NCBI GenBank assembly: GCA_022737715.1
Contig: JAIITD010000057.1
Span: 1-9,648, forward strand
Length of the DNA: 9,648 nucleotides
DNA from: Veillonella sp.
GTDB lineage: Bacteria > Bacillota > Negativicutes > Veillonellales > Veillonellaceae
Direction of reading: 5' to 3'
Shown here: in pieces, positions 1 through 6,061 of the stretch
Position numbering within the stretch: the stretch's first letter is position 1
Layout: each line of letters opens with the position of its first letter
Made by a program: the position numbers and the translations under genes
The notes under the pieces: generated by a model
What the model saw: the letters and a program-made list of their open reading frames with translations, nothing else
Databases searched by the model: none
Told to the model about the DNA's origin: nothing

Positions 1-450
1 ACAGACACGAAGGTAACAGACTCAAGAACGACAGATGAAGGAAATAGTATCCGTCGTCGTCGGGAGTGTATTAATTGTGGACGCCGCTTTACTACTTATG
101 AAATCATCGAAGAAGTACCACTCATGGTAGCAAAGAAGAATGGTCGCCGTGAATTATTTGACCGTGGTAAATTGTTAAATGGCTTGTTACGTTCTTGTGA
201 CAAACGAACAGTTCCTATGTCCGTTATGGAAGAAGTAGTCAATAATGTAGAGCGCGACATTCGCAATGAAGTAAATCAAGAGATTTCTACAGATCGTATT
301 GGTGAACTTGTATTACAACAACTAAAAGATATCGACCAAGTTGCATATGTACGTTTTGCTTCTGTATATCGTAAGTTTGATAATATTGATAGCTTTATGG
401 CTGAACTTAAAGCATTAAAAAAATTAGATGCTAAAAAAGCAAAGAAATAG
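1..450 (+). CDS. nrdR: NrdR, transcriptional repressor of ribonucleotide reductase genes (5' end outside window)
   Basis: NrdR is a zinc-ribbon plus ATP-cone protein that senses ATP/dATP and represses ribonucleotide reductase operons by binding NrdR boxes. The reading frame is open from base 1 and gives 149 residues before the TAG stop. Seen directly: the second half of the zinc ribbon (CINC at window residues 23-26), the Arg-rich stretch just before it (SIRRRREC), then GRRFTTYE and the ATP-cone run from EEVPLMVAKKNGRRE through QVAYVRFASVYRKF. The first Cys pair (CPxC) lies upstream. By comparison with family members, about eight residues are missing, giving a full length near 157, normal for NrdR. 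An internal ATG at 124 is not the start, because conserved zinc-ribbon sequence precedes it in frame. It is the first gene of the co-directional run and ends 9 bases before the dipeptidase. I see no NrdR box in this window. Confidence 0.96.
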   Translation, partial: TDTKVTDSRTTDEGNSIRRRRECINCGRRFTTYEIIEEVPLMVAKKNGRRELFDRGKLLNGLLRSCDKRTVPMSVMEEVVNNVERDIRNEVNQEISTDRIGELVLQQLKDIDQVAYVRFASVYRKFDNIDSFMAELKALKKLDAKKAKK

Positions 451-459
451 CGTGAATAT

Positions 460-1386
460 ATGATTGATTTACATTGTGATACGATAATGCAATTAATCGA
501 TCACCCTCATGATGGTGATTTGTTTTCTAATCATTGGAAAATTGATATAGAACGTCTCATAAAAGGTTATAGTCGACTACAGGATTTTGCATTATTTGTA
601 GACTTAGAGGAACAAGATGATTCGTATGGTAGATATGAATCTATGCGTCAATTGTTTAATAGTCAGATAGAGAAATATAGCGATTATATTAGTCATGTGC
701 GCTCTTATGATGATATTGCAGCATGTTATGAAAACCATAAAGTGGCTGCCTTATTATCCATTGAAGAAGGCGGTGTCCTAGGTGGTGACCTCGGTAAGTT
801 AGATAAGGCTTATGCCGATGGTGTTCGACTTATTACATTGACTTGGAATTATCCTAACGAATTAGGGGAACCTAATACAGGAGATCCTAATAAGAAATTG
901 ACTAAAACAGGCGTTGCATTTGTGGAACGGATGCAAGAATTAGGTATGATTGTCGATTGTTCTCATCTTAATGATGGAGGAACAGAACAACTAGGGGATA
1001 TTCTTGATGTGCCTTTTATTGCATCTCATTCTAATGCGCGTGAAGTGACTTCCCATCGTCGTAATTTACCGGACCACTTGATTCGTCTAATTGGTGAAAA
1101 GGGTGGCGTTATAGGCTTGAACTTTGCTCAATCATTTTTAGGAACTTCACCTATCAGTCGCATCGATGATATTGTGAAGCACGGATTGTATATCATCAAT
1201 AAAGGCGGCGAAGATGTAATTGCCTTAGGCACTGATTTTGATGGCATCAAGCCAAATACGGAAATACAGGATATTTCAGATATGCATCGCTTATATGATG
1301 CATTTAGAGGCGCCGGGCTTTCGGAAGAACAAACGGAAAAACTATTTTGGAAAAACGCGGATCGCCTACTAAAGGAGATTTTATAA
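460..1386 (+). CDS. M19 family (renal/membrane dipeptidase-like) dipeptidase, cytoplasmic
   Basis: This is a zinc dipeptidase of the amidohydrolase-fold M19 family, expected to hydrolyse dipeptides, including ones with a D-residue. The 308-residue protein carries the family's metal ligands. These are H5 and D7 in the N-terminal LHCDT motif, the bridging Glu at E103 (IEEGG), H169 (DCSHL) and H190 (ASHSNARE). The substrate-binding RRNLPD follows at 200-205 and GTDFDG at 257-262. There is no signal peptide or membrane segment: the first metal motif begins at residue 4, so the enzyme should act in the cytoplasm. The ATG at 460 has no clear Shine-Dalgarno sequence; the 9-base gap after nrdR suggests translational coupling. 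Its TAA stop shares one base with the gmhA start. Whether it works in peptidoglycan or D-amino-acid turnover, or simply as a peptidase, cannot be told from sequence. Confidence 0.93.
   Translation: MIDLHCDTIMQLIDHPHDGDLFSNHWKIDIERLIKGYSRLQDFALFVDLEEQDDSYGRYESMRQLFNSQIEKYSDYISHVRSYDDIAACYENHKVAALLSIEEGGVLGGDLGKLDKAYADGVRLITLTWNYPNELGEPNTGDPNKKLTKTGVAFVERMQELGMIVDCSHLNDGGTEQLGDILDVPFIASHSNAREVTSHRRNLPDHLIRLIGEKGGVIGLNFAQSFLGTSPISRIDDIVKHGLYIINKGGEDVIALGTDFDGIKPNTEIQDISDMHRLYDAFRGAGLSEEQTEKLFWKNADRLLKEIL
1372..1377 (+). promoter_or_regulatory. Ribosome binding site of gmhA (decides its start)
   Basis: AAGGAG lies inside the last codons of the dipeptidase gene and ends 8 bases before the ATG at 1386. 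It selects that ATG, which overlaps the dipeptidase TAA by one base, over an in-frame ATG at 1347 further inside the dipeptidase. Confidence 0.8.
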
Positions 1387-1955
1387 TGACAGATATAAAT
1401 CCAATCATCGCGGATCGATTTACAGACCATCTTGATGTGTTTAGTAAAACAATGGATCAGATGGATGTTATTCAAGAAATTGCTAACCGCTGTATTGTAG
1501 CTTTGAATAGTGGCAATAAAATATTATTCTGTGGTAATGGTGGTTCCGCTGCGGATTCTCAACATCTTGCAGCTGAACTTATTGGACGTTTTAAAAAAGA
1601 ACGCCGCTCTCTTGCATCCATTGCGCTTACCACAGACACATCTATTTTGACAGCTGTTGCCAATGATTATGACTATGATGCAGTGTTTGCGCGTCAAGTT
1701 GAAGGCTTAGGCCGTTCTGGGGATGTACTTATCGGTATTTCTACATCGGGGAATTCAAAAAATGTTGTGAAAGCCGTGGAAATGGCACGAAATACAGGTA
1801 TGCACACGATTGCTTTCACCGGTGAAGGTGGCGGTAAATTGGCAGAATTATGCGATCTTACACTAGCTATTCCAAGTACTGTTACGGCGCGTATTCAAGA
1901 AATGCACATTTTAGCTGGTCATATCATTTGCGAACTTATTGAAGAAGATTATTAA
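1386..1955 (+). CDS. gmhA: GmhA, phosphoheptose (sedoheptulose 7-phosphate) isomerase
   Basis: GmhA catalyses the first step of heptose synthesis, converting D-sedoheptulose 7-phosphate to D-glycero-D-manno-heptose 7-phosphate in the cytoplasm. The protein is 189 residues, close to the usual 190-200, and is a single SIS (sugar isomerase) domain. Seen: the phosphate-binding CGNGGSAADSQH at 49-60, the metal/catalytic residues H60 and E64 (HLAAE), the second phosphate loop GISTSGNSKNV at 117-127, and Q171 and H179 in RIQEMHILAGHI. These match the E. coli ligands H61, E65, Q172 and H180 shifted by one. The start is ATG 1386 with AAGGAG upstream; a longer in-frame start at 1347 would add 13 non-conserved residues overlapping the dipeptidase. 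It is translationally coupled to the gene before it and followed by a short hairpin and hldE. Confidence 0.97.
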   Translation: MTDINPIIADRFTDHLDVFSKTMDQMDVIQEIANRCIVALNSGNKILFCGNGGSAADSQHLAAELIGRFKKERRSLASIALTTDTSILTAVANDYDYDAVFARQVEGLGRSGDVLIGISTSGNSKNVVKAVEMARNTGMHTIAFTGEGGGKLAELCDLTLAIPSTVTARIQEMHILAGHIICELIEEDY

Positions 1956-1966
1956 TCGAGATAGGG

Positions 1967-1985
1967 AAGAAATCACAGATTTCTT
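1967..1985 (+). repeat. Perfect 8-bp inverted repeat (hairpin) between gmhA and hldE
   Basis: Arms AAGAAATC (1967-1974) and GATTTCTT (1978-1985) are exact reverse complements around a 3-base ACA loop. The 3' arm ends just before the hldE ribosome site AAGGGGA (1988-1994). There is no T-run after it, so it is not a standard terminator. A role in mRNA processing, stability or tuning of hldE translation is inference only. Confidence 0.6.
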
Positions 1986-1997
1986 GAAAGGGGACCT

Positions 1998-3476
1998 ATG
2001 ATTACAAAAACAGTGAATGAGTTTTTGACAAATTCATTACCGAACCTAAACATTGCAGTTATCGGTGATGTTATGGTGGATCGTTATGTATTTGGCGATG
2101 TGAGTCGTATTTCACCAGAGGCTCCTGTGCCGGTCAATCGCGTATCCTCTGTGAAAGAAGTACTTGGCGGGGCAGGTAACGTAGCGTCTAACTTAGCCAA
2201 TCTCGATTGCCATGTCTATTTAGGGGCCGTAGCTGGTGTCGATGACCATGGTAGAGTGCTCGATAACTTATTGGCCGCTGATCATATTGATACATCCGGT
2301 CTCATCCATGATGAAAGTCGGTCTACGATTACTAAAATGCGTATTTTAGGTGACCGTCAACAAATGATGCGCCTTGACTTTGAAACGATTACACCTATTA
2401 CAGCAGCTGAAGAAGAACAATTAATCAGTTGGCTAGAAGAGCTTTGTCAACGTGGATTACAAGGCATCGTCATATCCGATTATGGAAAAGGCGTATGCAC
2501 ACCGACATTGTTGCAACATGTATTCAAGTTGGCGAACACGTATCAAGTACAGACCATCGTAGATCCTAAGGGTGCTGATTGGTCCAAATATGATGGTGCT
2601 ACATGTATTACACCGAATGTAAAAGAATTGGGTGAATCCTTAGGTCGTGTGATTCCGAATGATGATACATCTGTTATCGAGGCGGCTAAGGAAGTACTTA
2701 ATAAGGTTAATATTAAATATATTATTGGTACTCGTTCCGCTAAGGGCATTACCGTTGTGGCTAAGGATGGTAGAACTTGGCATAATCCAGCAACACAACA
2801 GGATGTATTCGATGTGAGTGGCGCTGGTGATACGGTCGTAGCTATGATGATTTCATGCTTAGCCAGTGGTTTATCCATGCGTTTAGCCCTACATATCGCT
2901 AATGGCGCTGCTGGCATCGTCGTATCTAAGGTGGGAACATATCCAATCCATCGCCAAGAGTTGATTGAGTTATGGCGCTCTGTACGACAATTGACAACAT
3001 CTAGCCCATTATATACGAAAGAAGAAATGAAGGCGTTAATCGATAAATGGCAAAGCATGGACGAAACCGTCGTATTTACAAATGGTTGCTTTGATATTCT
3101 GCATCGAGGGCACATTACGTATCTACAAGAGGCGGCACAACTTGGGGCTCACCTCATTATTGGACTTAACTCTGATGCATCTGTTAGACGTTTAAAGGGT
3201 GAAACAAGACCTATCGTATCCGAAGAGGATAGAGCAGCCTTATTAAGCGCCTTACAATGTGTAGATGGTGTTGTCCTTTTTGAGGAGGATACACCTGCCG
3301 AATTATTAGCATACTTACGCCCTAATATTCTTGTTAAGGGCGGCGATTATAAAAAAGAGGATATCGTTGGTAGAGAATCTGTAGATGAAGTAGAGGTACT
3401 TTCATTTAAAGAAGGATACTCCACATCGGATATCGTAAAGAAAATAGCCACGATGGCTAAGGAGGGGAAATTATGA
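1998..3476 (+). CDS. hldE: HldE, bifunctional heptose 7-phosphate kinase / heptose 1-phosphate adenylyltransferase
   Basis: HldE carries two steps of ADP-heptose synthesis on one chain. The N-domain phosphorylates D-glycero-beta-D-manno-heptose 7-phosphate at C1. After GmhB removes the 7-phosphate, the C-domain transfers AMP from ATP to give ADP-D-glycero-beta-D-manno-heptose. The 492-residue length is near the family's roughly 475. Residues 1 to about 330 form a PfkB/ribokinase-type kinase, with GDVMVDRY at 23-30, GGAGNVA at 57-63 and the catalytic anion-hole motif DVSGAGDT at 272-279 (base D278). Residues from about 357 form a nucleotidyltransferase, with TNGCFDILHRGH at 361-372 (HxGH at 369-372) and the usual tail motif YSTSDIVKKI at 474-483. 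The start ATG 1998 has AAGGGGA at 1988-1994. The gene ends in a 4-base ATGA overlap with hldD. Both active sites look intact, and no frameshift separates the domains. Confidence 0.97.
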   Translation: MITKTVNEFLTNSLPNLNIAVIGDVMVDRYVFGDVSRISPEAPVPVNRVSSVKEVLGGAGNVASNLANLDCHVYLGAVAGVDDHGRVLDNLLAADHIDTSGLIHDESRSTITKMRILGDRQQMMRLDFETITPITAAEEEQLISWLEELCQRGLQGIVISDYGKGVCTPTLLQHVFKLANTYQVQTIVDPKGADWSKYDGATCITPNVKELGESLGRVIPNDDTSVIEAAKEVLNKVNIKYIIGTRSAKGITVVAKDGRTWHNPATQQDVFDVSGAGDTVVAMMISCLASGLSMRLALHIANGAAGIVVSKVGTYPIHRQELIELWRSVRQLTTSSPLYTKEEMKALIDKWQSMDETVVFTNGCFDILHRGHITYLQEAAQLGAHLIIGLNSDASVRRLKGETRPIVSEEDRAALLSALQCVDGVVLFEEDTPAELLAYLRPNILVKGGDYKKEDIVGRESVDEVEVLSFKEGYSTSDIVKKIATMAKEGKL

Positions 3477-4438
3477 TTATTGTAACTGGTGGTGCCGGTT
3501 TTATTGGTAGTAATATTGTGAAAGCCTTAAACGAACGCGGTCGCAATGATATTTTAATCGTTGATGATTTAACAGATGGTCGTAAAATTCGCAATCTCCA
3601 AAATTTAGATTATTTAGATTACATTGACTGTGATGATTTTGATGCTGCCATTGCAGACGGCACATTCAATGTAGGTCCTATTGAAGTCATTTTCCATGAA
3701 GGTGCATGTGCAGATACGATGGAATATAATGGCAAATATATGATGAAGAACAACTACGAAGGTTCCAAAAATCTATTCCACTATTGCCAAGATCGTGCTA
3801 TTCCATTTATCTATGCATCCTCTGCATCTACGTATGGCAATGGTACAAATGGTTTTGTTGAAAAGCCAGAAGCAGAAGAAGCTTTAAATCCGTATGCATA
3901 TTCTAAGCTATTATTTGACCGCTATGTACGTAAATTTGAAGGCGAATATACAGCGCAAGTGGTAGGTTTGCGTTATTTCAATGTATTTGGTCCTAATGAA
4001 GCACATAAGGATAAAATGGCATCTCTTGTACGCCAAATGTTCTATAAGAACCAAGAAACAGGCGTTATCAATTTGTTTGAAGGCACAGATGGCTATGAAA
4101 ATGGTGGTCAAACCCGTGATTTCATCTATGTCAAAGACGTGGTAAATGTAAACTTCTATTTCTGGGAACATCCTGAAATTTCTGGTACATTCAACTGCGG
4201 TACAGGTCACGCACATAGCTTCAATGAATTTATGCAAGCTGTTATTGACTATAATGGTAAAGGTCGCATTGAATACATTCCGTTCCCAGAAGTGTTGATT
4301 GGTAAATACCAAAGTTTTACTGAAGCAGACACAACTAAATTGATGGCTGCTGGCTATGATAAAGGCTTTACACCATTAGCTGATGCCGTAAAAGAATATT
4401 GTGAATTATTAGATAATAACGAAGGATATTTGCGTTAA
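3473..4438 (+). CDS. hldD: HldD, ADP-L-glycero-D-manno-heptose 6-epimerase
   Basis: HldD inverts C6 of ADP-D-glycero-beta-D-manno-heptose to give the L-glycero form used for LPS core. It is an NADP-dependent extended short-chain dehydrogenase. The 321-residue protein starts directly with the Rossmann strand and the GGAGFIG dinucleotide loop (6-12). It has DDLTDG at 31-36, YASSASTYG at 114-122, and the catalytic Y141xxxK145 pair in NPYAYSK, equivalent to Y140/K144 of the E. coli enzyme. RYFNVFGP follows at 167-174 and the substrate-loop signature GGQTRDFIYVKDV at 211-223. These points, plus the neighbours, separate it from GalE-like epimerases. The start codon overlaps the hldE stop (ATGA), with a strong AAGGAGG at 3459-3465 inside hldE, so the two should be made together. 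The stop codon forms the base of a small hairpin at 4438-4453. Confidence 0.97.
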   Translation: MIIVTGGAGFIGSNIVKALNERGRNDILIVDDLTDGRKIRNLQNLDYLDYIDCDDFDAAIADGTFNVGPIEVIFHEGACADTMEYNGKYMMKNNYEGSKNLFHYCQDRAIPFIYASSASTYGNGTNGFVEKPEAEEALNPYAYSKLLFDRYVRKFEGEYTAQVVGLRYFNVFGPNEAHKDKMASLVRQMFYKNQETGVINLFEGTDGYENGGQTRDFIYVKDVVNVNFYFWEHPEISGTFNCGTGHAHSFNEFMQAVIDYNGKGRIEYIPFPEVLIGKYQSFTEADTTKLMAAGYDKGFTPLADAVKEYCELLDNNEGYLR

Positions 4439-4453
4439 TCTGTTGTGACAGAT
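4438..4453 (+). repeat. 6-bp inverted repeat between hldD and gmhB
   Basis: ATCTGT (4438-4443) and ACAGAT (4448-4453) are exact reverse complements around a TGTG loop, starting at the last base of the hldD stop codon. A second, weaker pair, CAATT (4460-4464) with AATTG (4472-4476), follows. No T-run is present, so termination is unlikely. The loop contains the GTG that would be the start of a longer gmhB reading. Confidence 0.45.
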
Positions 4454-4477
4454 CAATGTCAATTCTTTGATAATTGT

Positions 4478-4483
4478 AAAGGA
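4478..4483 (+). promoter_or_regulatory. Ribosome binding site of gmhB (decides its start)
   Basis: AAAGGA ends 6 bases before ATG 4490, an ideal spacing. The alternative GTG at 4445 has its nearest purine-rich motif (GAAGGA, 4421-4426) 18 bases upstream, which is too far. Confidence 0.75.
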
Positions 4484-4489
4484 TGTAGT

Positions 4490-4990
4490 ATGAGAAAGGT
4501 GTTATTCCTCGATAGAGATGGGGTTATCAACAAGGATGTTTCCTATCTCTATAAGATAGCGGATCTACAGTGGGTTGATGGTGCAAAAGAAGCATTGAAA
4601 TTAGCCCATGATTCTGGTTATGAACTTATAGTCGTAACAAACCAAAGTGGTGTGGCACGAGGTTATTATAAGGAAACCGATGTACAAATCCTACATGATT
4701 ATATGGGGAATGAACTATTTAAAGCGGGTGCCCCTATCTTGCATTTCTATTATTGCCCACATCACAAGGATGGTACTGTAGAACGCTATGCCGTCGATTG
4801 TAATTGTCGTAAACCAAAGCCTGGTATGATTTTGCAAGCTATCAAGGATTTTGATGTAGATGTAGAACATAGCTTTCTCATCGGTGATAGCCAACGCGAT
4901 GTAGATGCTGCTGAGGCTGCAGGCGTAAAAGGGTATCTGTTTACAGAATCCAATCTATTAGATTTCATGAAAAAGATTTTAAAGCATTGA
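4490..4990 (+). CDS. gmhB: GmhB, D-glycero-beta-D-manno-heptose 1,7-bisphosphate 7-phosphatase
   Basis: GmhB removes the 7-phosphate from the bisphosphate made by the HldE kinase domain, supplying the substrate of the HldE adenylyltransferase domain. It is a small HAD-superfamily phosphatase of 166 residues. Seen: the nucleophile motif FLDRDGVIN with D8 and D10, motif II VTNQSGVARG at 49-58, and the GmhB-type zinc site C89, H91, C104, C106 in CPHH...CNCRKPKPGM, which aligns with E. coli C92, H94, C107, C109. K108 follows in RKP, and the acidic motif GDSQRDVDAA lies at 132-141. I start at ATG 4490 because of its AAAGGA site and because family members begin just before the DRDG motif. A GTG at 4445 would add 15 residues with three cysteines. 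It lies 51 bases after hldD and 51 before the first heptosyltransferase. Confidence 0.95.
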   Translation: MRKVLFLDRDGVINKDVSYLYKIADLQWVDGAKEALKLAHDSGYELIVVTNQSGVARGYYKETDVQILHDYMGNELFKAGAPILHFYYCPHHKDGTVERYAVDCNCRKPKPGMILQAIKDFDVDVEHSFLIGDSQRDVDAAEAAGVKGYLFTESNLLDFMKKILKH

Positions 4991-4999
4991 TTTTGGGAT

Positions 5000-5020
5000 G
5001 AATCACATGTATGTGTATTC
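5000..5020 (+). repeat. Imperfect inverted repeat in the gmhB-waaC gap
   Basis: GAAT-CACA (5000-5007) can pair with TGTG-ATTC (5012-5020, one bulged T at 5016) around a TGTA loop. The structure is short and interrupted, with no T-run after it. It could be chance; it is listed because similar elements sit at other junctions of this operon. Confidence 0.25.
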
Positions 5021-5041
5021 TTCGTTCATAGAGGGGTTATT

Positions 5042-6061
5042 ATGAAGGACTATTCCAATATACTCATCATAAAGATGAGTTCCTTAGGTGATGTCATTCA
5101 CGCATTGCCAACATTATATGCATTGCGTCAAAATTTGCCGCATGCAAAAATTACCTGGGCTATACATGAACAATTTGCAAGTCTTTTGCCAGGTACCCCT
5201 TGGGTGGATGAAGTAATTATCATCGACAAGAAACAATTAAAGTCGCCATCTTATTTATGGAATCTTCGTAAAGAACTACATAGTCGTCATTTCGATATGA
5301 CCTTAGATTTACAATGTATTGCGAAAAGCGCCATTGTATCCCTCTTATCGGGTTCTCCTGAGAAATACGGATATTGGGAACTTCGCGAGGGCAGTCAATT
5401 AGTTAATAAAGCTCTCGTAGGAGCTCACAAATATGATCACGTTATCGAGCGCTATCTGGATACTGTACGTGCTCTTGGTGGTGAAGTGGATGGAGTGGAA
5501 TTTCCCATGCCTCATGACCATGAAGCAGAAGGGGCGATTCGTAATCGTCTATCCGAACTAGGTGTAACCGATGATTATGTTGTCGTTGTACCTGGTGCGC
5601 GATGGATTGTTAAAGAGTGGCCATTATTAAACTTCGGTGAATTGTGTATTCGCCTTTGTGAAAGTGGAAAAAAGGTGGTCATTGCAGGTTCGCCTGATGA
5701 TGCCGAAAAAGGTCAATTTATAGAAAACTATGTAAAGAGCGATAACCTCATTAATTTAGTTGGTCAAACGACCATGGCTGAATTGATTGAGTTGATTCGT
5801 CATTGTCACATATTTATCAGTGCTGATACAGGGCCTTTGCATATTGCCAATGCGTTAAAGAAACCATTAATTGCGTTGTTTGGCACTACATCGCCGCATA
5901 GAACGGGTCCGTATGGGGGCAGTCATGTACATCTTATTATTTCCCCTACATCTAAGGCTACTCCAGAACAGCCACTGGTAGATGATCCAGATTGCATGGC
6001 TCAAATTCCAGTAGATGCGGTGTGGGATGTATATTCTGAAATGTTGAGAAAGGATTTATGA
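5042..6061 (+). CDS. waaC: GT9 lipopolysaccharide heptosyltransferase, WaaC (heptosyltransferase I)-like
   Basis: Members of this family transfer L-glycero-D-manno-heptose from the ADP-sugar to the LPS inner core at the cytoplasmic face of the inner membrane; WaaC adds the first heptose to Kdo. The 339-residue protein is a GT-B fold of two Rossmann halves. The N-terminal half has IIKMSSLGDVIHALP at 9-23, close to the E. coli WaaC start, with the catalytic Asp at D17. The C-terminal half has the donor-binding PGARWIVKEWP at 184-194, then ADTGPLHIANAL at 261-272 and LFGTTSPHRTGPYG at 279-292. There is no signal peptide or membrane span. Its ribosome site GAGGGG (5031-5036) lies 5 bases before the ATG. 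It directly follows the donor-sugar genes and overlaps the second transferase. Family assignment is firm; the position of the sugar added is inferred from motif similarity. Confidence 0.9.
   Translation: MKDYSNILIIKMSSLGDVIHALPTLYALRQNLPHAKITWAIHEQFASLLPGTPWVDEVIIIDKKQLKSPSYLWNLRKELHSRHFDMTLDLQCIAKSAIVSLLSGSPEKYGYWELREGSQLVNKALVGAHKYDHVIERYLDTVRALGGEVDGVEFPMPHDHEAEGAIRNRLSELGVTDDYVVVVPGARWIVKEWPLLNFGELCIRLCESGKKVVIAGSPDDAEKGQFIENYVKSDNLINLVGQTTMAELIELIRHCHIFISADTGPLHIANALKKPLIALFGTTSPHRTGPYGGSHVHLIISPTSKATPEQPLVDDPDCMAQIPVDAVWDVYSEMLRKDL
6049..6054 (+). promoter_or_regulatory. Ribosome binding site of the second heptosyltransferase
   Basis: AAAGGA lies in the last codons of waaC. It is 3 bases from ATG 6058 and 6 bases from ATG 6061. 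The second spacing is the more usual, so translation probably starts at 6061. Confidence 0.6.

Noticed and set aside
1347..1385. Upstream extension of gmhA from ATG 1347
   Set aside because: The extra 13 residues lie inside the dipeptidase gene, are not GmhA-like, and the AAGGAG at 1372-1377 is placed for ATG 1386.
1350..1420. Direct repeat of GCGGATCG at the end of the dipeptidase and the start of gmhA
   Set aside because: Each copy encodes Ala-Asp-Arg in its own frame, the copies are only eight bases, and nothing else around them is repeated; coincidence is the simplest explanation.
1128..1475. 115-codon reverse-strand frame across the dipeptidase-gmhA junction
   Set aside because: It runs opposite two clearly coding regions, and no independent signal supports it.
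2543..3115. 190-codon open frame on the reverse strand inside hldE
   Set aside because: It lies wholly opposite a well-supported gene with intact kinase and transferase motifs, its translation resembles no known family, and it shows no ribosome site.
3911..4312. 133-codon reverse-strand frame inside hldD
   Set aside because: It is the complement of conserved HldD coding sequence; a shadow frame with no supporting features.
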